Source: Flavobacterium antarcticum DSM 19726 (GTDB lineage: Bacteria; Bacteroidota; Bacteroidia; Flavobacteriales; Flavobacteriaceae). Taken from it: DNA of 64,000 bases. The DNA is taken from positions 372,001 to 436,000 of the forward strand of contig NZ_ATTM01000002.1 of the NCBI RefSeq assembly GCF_000419685.1, given 5' to 3'. The notes below the pieces were generated by a model, which had not been told where the DNA came from, ran no database searches, and saw only the letters and a list, made by a program, of their open reading frames with translations. Position 1 is the stretch's first letter. Every line of letters starts with the position of its first letter. A program made the position numbers and the translations under genes. This document shows, piece by piece, positions 33,415-42,360 of the stretch.

Positions 33415-34332
33415 ATGGGAATTTCTGTAAAGAACATATCTAAATCCTTCAAGAAAGTAAAAGCTGTCGAAAACATTTCGTTTGAAGTGGCTGAAGGCGA
33501 ATTATTTGGATTAATTGGTCCAGATGGAGCTGGAAAAACAACACTTTTCAGAATCCTGACGACGCTTCTGATTGCTGATGAAGGTCAAGCAACTGTGGCA
33601 GATTATGATGTAGTGAAAGATTACAAATCAATTCGGAAATCAGTTGGATACATGCCGGGAAAATTCTCGTTGTATCAAGATTTGACAATTGAAGAAAATC
33701 TGACTTTTTTCGCAACCATTTTTGGAACAACAATCGAAGAAAATTACGACTTAATCAAAGATATTTATGTTCAAATAGAACCTTTTAAAGATAGAAGAGC
33801 TGGGAAATTATCCGGTGGAATGAAACAAAAATTAGCTTTATGTTGTGCTTTGATTCACAAACCAAAAGTGCTTTTCCTTGACGAACCAACAACTGGTGTT
33901 GACCCCGTTTCTCGAAAAGAATTTTGGGAGATGCTAAAACGATTGAAAGAAAAAGGAATAACAATTTTAGTTTCGACACCATATATGGACGAAGCTGCAT
34001 TGTGCGACAGAATTGCGTTAATTCAAGACGGAAAAATTTTAGAAATTGAAACGCCTCAAAATATTGTGGCTAATTATTCTCATAAAATTTACAATGTCGC
34101 AAGTCACGATATTTATAATTTGTTGTTGGATTTAAAAAGCTATCCTACGATGCACAGCGTTTATGCTTTTGGCGAATTTGTTCATTATACAGATAAGGAA
34201 ACCAACTTTATACCGGCTGATTTGGTAAAATATTTACTCGAAAAAAATCATTCAGATGTTGAAGTTCACTTGACGAATGCAACTATTGAAGATGTATTTA
34301 TGGAATTAGCATCGTCCAATAAATCGAATTAA
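33415..34332 (+). CDS. ABC transporter ATPase, efflux operon (first)
   Basis: A 305-residue ATPase of the DrrA/YbhF type. Walker A is GPDGAGKTT (an Asp in place of the common Asn/Ser), signature LSGGMKQK, Walker B VLFLDEPTTGVDP, and the switch region STPYMDEA, where the usual His is a Pro-Tyr context. ATG 33415 begins the conserved domain; an in-frame GTG at 33379 is weaker. It is followed after one base by a second ATPase gene; in E. coli the two are fused in YbhF. The C-terminal part (about 230-305) is the DrrA-like extension. Confidence 0.9.
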   Translation: MGISVKNISKSFKKVKAVENISFEVAEGELFGLIGPDGAGKTTLFRILTTLLIADEGQATVADYDVVKDYKSIRKSVGYMPGKFSLYQDLTIEENLTFFATIFGTTIEENYDLIKDIYVQIEPFKDRRAGKLSGGMKQKLALCCALIHKPKVLFLDEPTTGVDPVSRKEFWEMLKRLKEKGITILVSTPYMDEAALCDRIALIQDGKILEIETPQNIVANYSHKIYNVASHDIYNLLLDLKSYPTMHSVYAFGEFVHYTDKETNFIPADLVKYLLEKNHSDVEVHLTNATIEDVFMELASSNKSN

Positions 34333-34333
34333 A

Positions 34334-35068
34334 GTGGAAAGAGAAAAAATCATAGAAGTAAAAGATCTGACTAAAAGTTTTGGTGATTTCACGGCTGTAA
34401 AAAGCATCACATTTGATGTGTATAAAGGTGAGATTTTCGGATTTCTAGGTGCAAATGGTGCTGGAAAAACTACGGCTATGAAAATGCTGATTGGGATTTC
34501 CACGCCAACTTCAGGTTCTGCAACGGTTGGAGGTTTTAATGTTTTCACCCAAGCTGATTTGGTTAAGAGAAACATTGGTTACATGAGTCAGAAATTCTCA
34601 ATGTATGATGATTTGACCATCAAAGAAAACATCACTTTTTTTGGTGGAATTTATGGTTTGTCCCGAAAACAAATTAAAGAAAAGATTAAACAAGTTTTAG
34701 TAGAATTAGATTTAGAACAAGTCGCAAATAATTTAGTTGGCTCACTACCATTAGGATGGAAACAAAAATTAGCGTTTTCGGTCGCATTATTACACGAGCC
34801 TAAAATTGTATTTCTAGACGAACCGACGGGAGGAGTTGACCCTATTACGAGGAGGCAATTCTGGGAATTAATCTATGCGGAAGCAAACAAAGGCACGACG
34901 ATTTTTGTGACGACACATTATATGGATGAAGCCGAATATTGCAATCGCGTTTCCATTATGGTTGACGGAACAATTGAAGCACTCGACACGCCAAAAAATT
35001 TGAAAGAACAGTTTAATGTCGACTCGATGAACGCTGTTTTTCTAAAATTAGCAAGGAATATAGAATAA
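34334..35068 (+). CDS. ABC transporter ATPase, efflux operon (second), GTG start
   Basis: A 244-residue ATPase: Walker A GANGAGKTT, a signature-like SLPLGWKQK in place of LSGG.., Walker B VFLDEPTGGVDP, and switch His in TTHYMDEAEYC. The degenerate signature in this protein and the altered switch in its partner suggest an asymmetric heterodimer. It starts at GTG 34334, one base after the previous stop, and no ATG is available nearby. Very tight spacing implies coupled translation. Confidence 0.9.
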   Translation: MEREKIIEVKDLTKSFGDFTAVKSITFDVYKGEIFGFLGANGAGKTTAMKMLIGISTPTSGSATVGGFNVFTQADLVKRNIGYMSQKFSMYDDLTIKENITFFGGIYGLSRKQIKEKIKQVLVELDLEQVANNLVGSLPLGWKQKLAFSVALLHEPKIVFLDEPTGGVDPITRRQFWELIYAEANKGTTIFVTTHYMDEAEYCNRVSIMVDGTIEALDTPKNLKEQFNVDSMNAVFLKLARNIE

Positions 35069-35105
35069 ATTTTAGTTTAAAATTTAAACCTAAATAAAAA
35101 GAATA

Positions 35106-36212
35106 ATGAAAAGATTTATCGGTTTTGTAAGAAAAGAATTCTATCATATTTTTCGTGACCGACGCTCTATGTTCATTCTTTTTGGAATGCCAATCGCACA
35201 AATCATGTTATTTGGTTTTGCCATTACCAATGAAATCAATAACGTAAATATCGCGATTTTAGATAAATCAAAAGATGCTGAAACAAAAGTAATTATTGGA
35301 AAAATAAGCGCTTCAAAACATTTCAATATCGAAAATGATATTCTTAATGAGAGTCAAATTGAGTCGGTTTTCAAAAAAGGAAAAGTCAAAGCTGTTTTAG
35401 TTTTTGAAAAAGATTTTGCTAGAAATTTAGCCACTCAAAAGAGCGGAACAGTTCAGGTGATTTCTGATGCAACCGACCCGAATACAGCTAATACAATAAC
35501 AAATTACACGCAGGCAATTCTTCAATTATATCAAAAAGAATTAAATAAGGACGTACAGACTCCATATCAAATTCAGGTGCAATCTCAAATGTATTACAAT
35601 CCTGAAATGAAAAGTGTTTTCAATTTCGTGCCTGGAGTAATGACTGTTATTTTGATGTTGGTTTCAGCGATGATGACTTCAATTTCCATAACGAGAGAGA
35701 AAGAATTGGGAACCATGGAAATTTTACTGGTTTCACCTTTAAAACCTATTGTTGTGATTCTTGGAAAAGTTTTCCCGTACATATTCTTGTCACTGATTAA
35801 TGCAGTTGTAATTGTGGTTTTGAGCATTTTTATTTTCAATATGCCCGTTGAAGGAAGCTTATTTCTTCTCGGTTTAGAAAGTATTTTGTTCATCATCACT
35901 TCGCTTACATTGGGCGTTTTAATTTCGACTATTTCGGAGACACAACAGACTGCTTTAATGATTTCATTGATGGGATTAATGCTTCCCGTTATTATACTTT
36001 CGGGATTTATTTTCCCGCTTTCAAGCATGCCATTGCCGTTGCAAGTTATCAGTAATATTATCCCTGCAAAATGGTTTATAATAATTGTAAAAGGAATAAT
36101 GCTGAAAGGTGTCGGACTTTCAATGCTTTGGAAAGAGACTTTGATTATGGTAGGTATGGCGCTGTTTTTCACAATAATTAGTATCAAAAAATACAAGATT
36201 CGACTAGAATAA
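35106..36212 (+). CDS. ABC-2 type permease, efflux operon (first)
   Basis: A 368-residue inner-membrane protein with one helix near the N-terminus (about 22-40), a large external domain (about 45-170) and five helices in the C-terminal half. Markers of ABC-2 (YhhJ/YbhS) permeases are KEFYHIFRDRRSMFILFGMP in part as FRDRRS, REKELGTMEILLVSPL, and SGFIFPLSSMP. It pairs with the next permease to form the membrane part of the pump. Confidence 0.9.
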   Translation: MKRFIGFVRKEFYHIFRDRRSMFILFGMPIAQIMLFGFAITNEINNVNIAILDKSKDAETKVIIGKISASKHFNIENDILNESQIESVFKKGKVKAVLVFEKDFARNLATQKSGTVQVISDATDPNTANTITNYTQAILQLYQKELNKDVQTPYQIQVQSQMYYNPEMKSVFNFVPGVMTVILMLVSAMMTSISITREKELGTMEILLVSPLKPIVVILGKVFPYIFLSLINAVVIVVLSIFIFNMPVEGSLFLLGLESILFIITSLTLGVLISTISETQQTALMISLMGLMLPVIILSGFIFPLSSMPLPLQVISNIIPAKWFIIIVKGIMLKGVGLSMLWKETLIMVGMALFFTIISIKKYKIRLE

Positions 36213-36266
36213 ACGATTGGCAATTGAAATACAACAAACAATTATTGCAAATGTAATCACGCATTT

Positions 36267-37388
36267 ATGAGAACTATTCTATTTATTATACAGAAGGAAT
36301 TTAAGCAGATTATGCGAAACAAAGGAATGCTACCTATCATCTTTGTATTGCCTCTTTTGCAACTTTTAATTCTGTCAAACGCCGCTACTTTTGAAGTGAA
36401 AAATATTCAGCTTTCTTATGTGGATTATGACAAATCGACTTCGTCTAAAGAATTGGTTGACAAATTCAGAGCTTCCTCCTACTTTGCTGTTTTAGAAAGT
36501 TTCCCATCAAAAAAATTAGCCGATGAAGCAATGGAAAAAGGTAAAGTTGAAGTTGTTTTAGAAATTCCACTTCACTTTGAAAAAAATTTAATTAAAGATA
36601 AAAAAGCTGATTTAGCTGTTTATATAAATGCAATTGATGGTGCGAAAGCAGGTGTCGAAAATGTGTACGTAAACCAAATTGTTGGTCAGTTCAATCAAAA
36701 TATAATGTTGAAAGCATTTCAGCAACAAGGACAAATGGCAAGACCAATGCAAGTCACTACAATTCCGTCATTTTGGTACAATAACACGTTGAATTACAAA
36801 ACGTATATGGTTCCTGGAATTTTAGTTTTGTTAATTACAATGTTGACGCTTTTTCTTTCGGGAATGAACATTGTTCGGGAAAAAGAAATGGGAACTTTAG
36901 AGCAAATCAACGTTACTCCTATTAAAAAACATCAGTTTATTATTGGCAAATTATTTCCGTTTTGGGTGTTGGGAATGGTAATTATGACGATTGGATTACT
37001 GATATCTAAATTCGTTTTTGCGGTTCCGTTGATTGGAAATATCGGATTGATTTATTTGTTTTCAAGTGTTTACTTACTTGTGATTTTAGGAATGGGATTG
37101 TTAATTTCAAATTATACTGATACGCAACAGCAAGCCATGTTTATCGCTTGGTTTTTTGTAGTGATTTTCATTTTAATGAGCGGTTTGTTTACACCAATTG
37201 AAAGTATGCCAAAGTGGGCTCAAAACATAACACTTTTCAATCCAATTCGATATTTTGTTGAAGTGATTCGGATGGTAATGTTGAAAGGTTCTGGATTTAA
37301 AGACATTTATTTCCAACTAATAATCATTTCCTTATATGCTGTTTTAATGAATGGATTAGCGGTTTTAAGTTATAAAAAGACGAATTAG
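36267..37388 (+). CDS. ABC-2 type permease, efflux operon (second)
   Basis: A 373-residue permease, homologous to the preceding one: N-terminal helix, external domain (about 40-175) and a five-helix C-terminal part with REKEMGTLEQINVTPI and SGLFTPIESMPKW. Two permeases and two ATPases give a complete ABC-2 efflux complex of the YbhFSR class. It is the last gene of the operon; no clear terminator follows. Confidence 0.9.
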   Translation: MRTILFIIQKEFKQIMRNKGMLPIIFVLPLLQLLILSNAATFEVKNIQLSYVDYDKSTSSKELVDKFRASSYFAVLESFPSKKLADEAMEKGKVEVVLEIPLHFEKNLIKDKKADLAVYINAIDGAKAGVENVYVNQIVGQFNQNIMLKAFQQQGQMARPMQVTTIPSFWYNNTLNYKTYMVPGILVLLITMLTLFLSGMNIVREKEMGTLEQINVTPIKKHQFIIGKLFPFWVLGMVIMTIGLLISKFVFAVPLIGNIGLIYLFSSVYLLVILGMGLLISNYTDTQQQAMFIAWFFVVIFILMSGLFTPIESMPKWAQNITLFNPIRYFVEVIRMVMLKGSGFKDIYFQLIIISLYAVLMNGLAVLSYKKTN

Positions 37389-37463
37389 AGAAGACTATCT
37401 GATAATCACATTTCAATAGTCAGAAAATATAATAATGTTAACATCCTTAAACGGCTGATTGCG

Positions 37464-37471
37464 TATATTTG
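37464..37471 (+). promoter_or_regulatory. -7 element of pepT
   Basis: TATATTTG matches the consensus. Transcription would start near 37475, which excludes an in-frame upstream start at 37469 and supports ATG 37511. Confidence 0.5.
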
Positions 37472-37510
37472 TACTTCAACGAAATTATAACTATCTATAA
37501 CACTATATTT

Positions 37511-38878
37511 ATGCAACATCTTATTGACCGCTTTATCAGTTATGCAATTATTGATACAGAAGCGGACCCAAATTCTGACACGACACCGAGTTCAATGAAA
37601 CAACACGTTCTTGCTGATTTATTGGTAAAAGAATTGAATGAAATTGGCATGACCGACGTTTCGAAAGACGCGAATGGTTATGTGATGGGAACTTTGGAAA
37701 GCAATGTTGACCATGAAGTTCCAACTATTGGATTTGTTTCTCACTTTGATACGACTCCTGATTTTACGGGATTAAATGTAAAACCACAACTCGTACACAA
37801 TTACGACGGTGGCGATATCATATTGAATGCAGAACAAAACATCATTCTTTCTCCAAACTATTTTGAAGATTTATTGATGTACAAAGGGCAAACAATCATT
37901 ACAACTGACGGAACAACTCTTTTAGGTGCAGATGATAAAGCAGGTTTGACAGAAATCGTTTCAGCAATGGAACATTTGATTAAAAATCCACAAATCAAAC
38001 ACGGAAAAATTAGAGTTTGCTTTACACCTGACGAAGAAATTGGTCGTGGAGCAGATTTACTAGATGTGGAGAAATTTGGCGCAAAATGGGCTTATACAAT
38101 GGACGGAAGTCAGATTGGTGAGTTGGAATACGAGAATTTTAATGCGGCTGGAGCCAAATTGACTTTCAAAGGGAAAAGCGTGCATCCAGGTTATGCCAAA
38201 GGAAAGATGATTAACTCGATGTTGCTTGCTAATAAATTCATCAGCAAATTACCTAAAGGTGAAGTTCCAGAACAAACCTCTGGTTACGAAGGATTTTTCC
38301 ACGTACATCATTTTGACGGAAGTCTTGAAGAAACAGTTGTTCAATTAATCATTCGTGATTTTGACCACAAAAGCTTCGAAAAAAGAAAGAAAACGGTTCA
38401 GAAATTAGCTGATAAAATCAACAAAAAATACGCAAAGCAGTTTGGCGAAGACATTGTAGATGTAGAAATTACCGACCAATATTTCAACATGCGTGAAAAG
38501 GTTGAACCAATGAAATACATCGTTGATTTAGCTGAAATGGCAATGAACGATTTAGGTATAAAACCATTGATTAAACCAATTCGTGGTGGAACAGATGGTT
38601 CAAAATTATCTTACATGGGATTACCTTGCCCAAACATCTTTGCGGGTGGTCATAATTTTCATGGAAAATATGAATATCTTCCAGCTGAAAGTATGCAAAA
38701 AGCAATCGACGTTATCATCAGAATTGCTGAATTGACTGCTTCAACTGACCTTGCAGCTTTAGAAGCGAATAGCACATTGGACGAAAAACCTGTTAAAGAG
38801 AAAAAGTCTAAAAGCAAGAAAGATAAAAAAGGAAAAGACAAAAAGAAGTCGAAGAAAATGGTTTTGAAAAAGAAATAA
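37511..38878 (+). CDS. pepT: Peptidase T (tripeptidase) with lysine-rich tail
   Basis: A 455-residue M20 metallopeptidase that cleaves N-terminal residues from tripeptides in the cytoplasm. Metal-site blocks are visible: GFVSHFDTTPDF, TLLGADDKAG, TPDEEIGRGAD, and FAGGHNFHGKYEYLP near the end of the catalytic domain. The enzyme proper ends near residue 415, the usual length; the last 30 or so residues are almost all Lys/Ser/Asp (KKSKSKKDKKGKDKKKSK). Such a tail is not part of the known family and may aid binding to acidic partners. A good terminator follows. Confidence 0.93.
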   Translation: MQHLIDRFISYAIIDTEADPNSDTTPSSMKQHVLADLLVKELNEIGMTDVSKDANGYVMGTLESNVDHEVPTIGFVSHFDTTPDFTGLNVKPQLVHNYDGGDIILNAEQNIILSPNYFEDLLMYKGQTIITTDGTTLLGADDKAGLTEIVSAMEHLIKNPQIKHGKIRVCFTPDEEIGRGADLLDVEKFGAKWAYTMDGSQIGELEYENFNAAGAKLTFKGKSVHPGYAKGKMINSMLLANKFISKLPKGEVPEQTSGYEGFFHVHHFDGSLEETVVQLIIRDFDHKSFEKRKKTVQKLADKINKKYAKQFGEDIVDVEITDQYFNMREKVEPMKYIVDLAEMAMNDLGIKPLIKPIRGGTDGSKLSYMGLPCPNIFAGGHNFHGKYEYLPAESMQKAIDVIIRIAELTASTDLAALEANSTLDEKPVKEKKSKSKKDKKGKDKKKSKKMVLKKK

Positions 38879-38898
38879 TTCTTTTCAAATAATATAAA

Positions 38899-38940
38899 AA
38901 TAGCGTGAAGAAATTATATTCTTCGCGCTATTTTTTTTGT
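38899..38940 (+). terminator. Terminator of pepT
   Basis: A 14-bp stem with one G-T pair (38899-38912 with 38919-38932), 6-nt loop, then a T run. Confidence 0.88.
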
Positions 38941-38953
38941 CAAAATTGAACAC

Positions 38954-38982
38954 AAAAAAACCGAGCTATTTCTAACTCGGTT
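38954..38982 (-). terminator. Terminator of dnaK
   Basis: On the minus strand AACCGAG and CTCGGTT form a 7-bp stem followed by seven T. It faces the pepT terminator. Confidence 0.8.
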
Positions 38983-39030
38983 AATTCTAAATTTAAAGTT
39001 TTAATTCTTAAAACACTTACGTCTTAATAA

Positions 39031-40920
39031 TTATTTTACTTCTTCGTAATCAACGTCTTGAACGTTATCACCTTCTGGAGCGTTAGCTTCTGGTTGAGCA
39101 CCTTGAGCTTGTCCTGCATCTCCTTGAGCGTACATTGCCTCAGTTGCAACTTTCCATGCAGCATTGATGTTATCAAGTGCTTTTTGGATCGCGTCAACGT
39201 CTTGGTTTTCGTGAGCTAATCTTAACTCAGTCAATGACATTTCGATAGAAGTTTTATGAGCGTCAGTTAATTTATCACCCAATTCTTTCAATTGACTTTC
39301 TGTTTGGAAAATCATAGAATCAGCTTCGTTTAATTTCTCTGCTCTTTCTCTTGCTAATTTATCTGCTCCAGCGTTAGCTTCAGCATCTTTTTTCATTTGC
39401 TCGATTTCTTCAGCTGTTAAACCAGAAGAAGCTTCGATACGGATATCGTGTGATTTTCCACTTCCTTTGTCAGTTGCAGAAACTTTGATGATACCATTCG
39501 CATCAATATCAAAAGTAACCTCAATTTGAGGAACTCCTCTTGGTGCTGGTGGAATACCGTCTAAGTGAAAACGACCAATCGTTTTGTTATCAGTAGCCAT
39601 TGCTCTTTCACCTTGTAAAACGTGAATTTCAACAGATGGTTGAGAATCAGCAGCAGTTGAGAATACTTGTGATTTCTTAGTTGGAATGGTAGTATTAGAC
39701 TCAATTAATTTAGTCAATACACCACCCATAGTTTCGATACCTAAAGATAAAGGTGTAACGTCAAGTAACAATACATCTTTCACATCTCCAGATAAAACTC
39801 CACCTTGAATAGCTGCTCCAATTGCAACAACTTCGTCAGCATTTACTCCTTTAGAAGCTTTTTTACCAAAGAATTTTTCAACTTCTTCAGCGATTCTTGG
39901 CATACGAGTTGAACCACCAACTAAGATAACTTCGTCAATATCAGAAACAGTTAAACCTGCATCTTTTAATGATTTAGCAACTGGTTCCATAGAACGTTTT
40001 ACTAAAGTATCTGTTAATTTCTCGAACTGAGCTCTAGTTAATTTCTTAACTAAGTGTTTTGGTCCTGAAGCCGTAGCTGTAACGTATGGTAAGTTGATTT
40101 CAGTTTCTGAAGAAGAAGACAATTCAATCTTCGCTTTTTCAGCAGCTTCTTTCAAACGTTGCAACGACATAGGATCTAGACGTAAATCAATACCTTCTTC
40201 AGCTAAGAAATCTTTTGCTAACCAGTCAATAATTTCGTGGTCAAAATCATCTCCACCTAAGTGAGTGTCTCCGTTTGTAGACAATACTTCAAAAACTCCG
40301 TCTCCTAATTCAAGGATCGAAATATCAAATGTACCTCCACCTAAATCGTAAACTGCAATTTTTTGATCAGTTCCTTTTTTATCCAATCCGTAAGCTAATG
40401 CCGCAGCAGTTGGCTCGTTGATGATACGCATTACTTTCAAACCAGCAATTTCTCCAGCTTCTTTCGTAGCTTGACGTTGTGCATCGTTAAAGTAAGCAGG
40501 AACAGTAATAACCGCTTCTGTAACTGTCTGACCTAAATAGTCTTCAGCTGTTTTTTTCATTTTTTGAAGTGTCATTGCTGACAATTCTTGTGCAGTATAA
40601 AGACGACCATCAATATCAACACGTGGTGTATTGTTGTCTCCTTTTACAATTTTGTAAGATACTTTTTTAGATTCACCTGACACTTCAGTAAAAGTATGTC
40701 CCATGAAACGTTTAATAGAAGCAATCGTTTTGGTAGGATTAGTTACTGCTTGTCTTTTTGCAGGATCTCCCACTTTAATTTCGCCACCTTCTACGAAAGC
40801 AATGATCGATGGTGTTGTTCTTTTTCCTTCTGAGTTAGGAATTACAACTGCTTCACTTCCTTCCATTACAGACACACATGAATTCGTTGTTCCTAAGTCA
40901 ATACCAATTATTTTACCCAT
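39031..40920 (-). CDS. dnaK: Chaperone DnaK (Hsp70)
   Basis: A 629-residue Hsp70. Family signatures: [11 protein letters not shown] at the N-terminus, [16 protein letters not shown], and [13 protein letters not shown]; the substrate-binding domain (about 385-505) and helical lid follow, and the tail is Gly/Gln/Ala-rich and ends in DVDYEEVK, matching the EEVD-like end of bacterial DnaK. It folds proteins in the cytoplasm under heat stress. No dnaJ or grpE lies beside it. The upstream region has a sigma-54-like promoter and TTGTCA/TGACAA dyads (see 40967-41050). Confidence 0.98.
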   Translation of the reverse strand: MGKIIGIDLGTTNSCVSVMEGSEAVVIPNSEGKRTTPSIIAFVEGGEIKVGDPAKRQAVTNPTKTIASIKRFMGHTFTEVSGESKKVSYKIVKGDNNTPRVDIDGRLYTAQELSAMTLQKMKKTAEDYLGQTVTEAVITVPAYFNDAQRQATKEAGEIAGLKVMRIINEPTAAALAYGLDKKGTDQKIAVYDLGGGTFDISILELGDGVFEVLSTNGDTHLGGDDFDHEIIDWLAKDFLAEEGIDLRLDPMSLQRLKEAAEKAKIELSSSSETEINLPYVTATASGPKHLVKKLTRAQFEKLTDTLVKRSMEPVAKSLKDAGLTVSDIDEVILVGGSTRMPRIAEEVEKFFGKKASKGVNADEVVAIGAAIQGGVLSGDVKDVLLLDVTPLSLGIETMGGVLTKLIESNTTIPTKKSQVFSTAADSQPSVEIHVLQGERAMATDNKTIGRFHLDGIPPAPRGVPQIEVTFDIDANGIIKVSATDKGSGKSHDIRIEASSGLTAEEIEQMKKDAEANAGADKLARERAEKLNEADSMIFQTESQLKELGDKLTDAHKTSIEMSLTELRLAHENQDVDAIQKALDNINAAWKVATEAMYAQGDAGQAQGAQPEANAPEGDNVQDVDYEEVK

Positions 40921-40966
40921 TTTATTGTATTATTTAATTTATTGATTTTTTTTACTAACCACCTAA

Positions 40967-40984
40967 AAGCAATGATTATGCCAC
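40967..40984 (-). promoter_or_regulatory. Candidate sigma-54 (-24/-12) promoter of dnaK
   Basis: The minus strand reads TGGCATAATCATTGCT, with GG and GC exactly 10 bp apart as in the consensus TGGCAC-N5-TTGC. Transcription would start about 12 nt after the GC (near 40957), leaving a leader of about 37 nt before the dnaK ATG at 40920. Confidence 0.55.
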
Positions 40985-41002
40985 AGGAAAAAACCATATA
41001 AA

Positions 41003-41050
41003 TTGTCAGTAATACTATTTTGTCACGTGTAATTGGCTGACAAGATGACA
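41003..41050. promoter_or_regulatory. TTGTCA/TGACAA dyad cluster upstream of dnaK
   Basis: On the plus strand TTGTCA stands at 41003-41008 and 41020-41025, TGACAA at 41038-41043, and TGACA at 41046-41050. The inner pair is a perfect inverted repeat with a 12-bp spacer. The cluster is 20-65 bp upstream of the candidate sigma-54 site, a fitting place for an activator or repressor. Confidence 0.6.
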
Positions 41051-41063
41051 TTTTCATACCGGT

Positions 41064-42173
41064 TTACGGCATAAATAGAATAGAACTTGGCGAACAAATG
41101 CCAATTGTTTTATTCGTAAGTGTCAATTTACCCGAAACAATGTCGCGTTTAAACAACGTTATTTCATTCGAATTTTGATTGGCTACCAATAAATAAGCTC
41201 CTGATGGATCTATTGCAAAATCTCGTGGTCCTTTTCCACCCGATGGATAACTCGCTTTATAATTCAATCTTCCATCCGCTTGTACTACAAAAACCGTGAT
41301 GTCATTTGCCGTTCCGCGATTCGTAGCATATAAAAATTTGCCGTCAGGCGAAAACTTAATTGCTGCAGCACCAATTTCTCCTCTAAAATCATCATCCACA
41401 ACTTGAGTTTCTTCTAGCTTACGCAAAATTCCATCGTGGTAACTAAATGCGATTAGAACTCCATCCAACTCTTGCAGCATATAAGCAAACTTTCCGTTAG
41501 GGCTAAATGCCAAATGTCTTGGTCCGCCTCCTCTTCTCACAGCAACACTATCTTTTATAGTAAGCATTTCTTTGTCAGAAAGTTTGTCATAATTATAAAT
41601 GTAGATTTTATCTGTTCCCAAATCAGCTGCAAATACATATTTGCCGTCCGGCGAAAATTGAACTTGATGCACATGAGAGGAAGCTTGACGCTCATTATTC
41701 TTGCTTCTTCCTTTATGCGAAATAATTTGCGAAGCAGGATTCAATCCGCCCGATTTTGTTTTCTTAAAAACACTTATGGAACCGCTTGAATAATTGGCAA
41801 CCAAAACATTTTTATCGTCATTAATAAGGTAGCACGGATCTGAACCTTCCGCATTTTGCTTGTTAATTAAAGTAACTGCTCCACTTTCTTTATTATACTT
41901 GAAAGCTGAAACTTCACTCTTTTCACCACTTTCATTCACTGAATAAATGATTTTAGAATCCGCCGAAGCCGACAAATAACTTGGATTCACAACTTTATCA
42001 GAATGATTGTACATCGAAGCATTTCCGGATAGCAAATCTAAATCGTAAACATAAATACCTTCGCTTTTACAAGTATTCGTATTAGTGCCCACTAGAAACT
42101 TCACGTGATTTTCCTGCGAATACATTCCGCTGAAAGTCAACAAAAACATTATAAGTAAACTATTTTTCATCAT
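41064..42173 (-). CDS. Secreted lactonase family (6-phosphogluconolactonase-like) beta-propeller
   Basis: A 369-residue protein with a signal peptide (ending near MYSQ, residue 20) and a seven-bladed propeller repeat pattern: blades carry SPDGKYVFAADLGTDKIYIY, SPNGKFAYMLQELDGVLIAF and SPDGKFLYATNRGTANDITVF, each in short form SPDGKFLYATNRG. The family is called 6-phosphogluconolactonase (YbhE type), but a secreted copy is unlikely to act on a phosphorylated sugar and may bind another ligand. Its 3' end lies 14 bp from the dnaK regulatory dyads. Confidence 0.88.
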   Translation of the reverse strand: MMKNSLLIMFLLTFSGMYSQENHVKFLVGTNTNTCKSEGIYVYDLDLLSGNASMYNHSDKVVNPSYLSASADSKIIYSVNESGEKSEVSAFKYNKESGAVTLINKQNAEGSDPCYLINDDKNVLVANYSSGSISVFKKTKSGGLNPASQIISHKGRSKNNERQASSHVHQVQFSPDGKYVFAADLGTDKIYIYNYDKLSDKEMLTIKDSVAVRRGGGPRHLAFSPNGKFAYMLQELDGVLIAFSYHDGILRKLEETQVVDDDFRGEIGAAAIKFSPDGKFLYATNRGTANDITVFVVQADGRLNYKASYPSGGKGPRDFAIDPSGAYLLVANQNSNEITLFKRDIVSGKLTLTNKTIGICSPSSILFMP

Positions 42174-42295
42174 TGCTACATTATATTAAACGACAAACAT
42201 ACATTCTAAAAATCGAATCAGAATTAAATATAAACGAAGTTAATAACGTTTTATGATTTTAAAATAATATTTCAAGGCTACAAAATAAAAAGTAG

Positions 42296-42303
42296 TATTT
42301 TTG
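42296..42303 (+). promoter_or_regulatory. -7 element of the BatA-like gene
   Basis: TATTTTTG matches the consensus. No good -33 TTG is seen; leader about 54 nt. Confidence 0.4.
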
Positions 42304-42360
42304 ACAAACAAAATTCAGTTGCTTTTCTGAAAAAACCCATTTAAGTAAACTAAAGTTAGA

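Noticed and set aside
39031..41000. Long antisense frames inside dnaK, thrS, clpB, guaB and other strong genes
   Set aside because: They lie opposite clearly coding sequence, have low-complexity translations without domains, and no promoter or start context.
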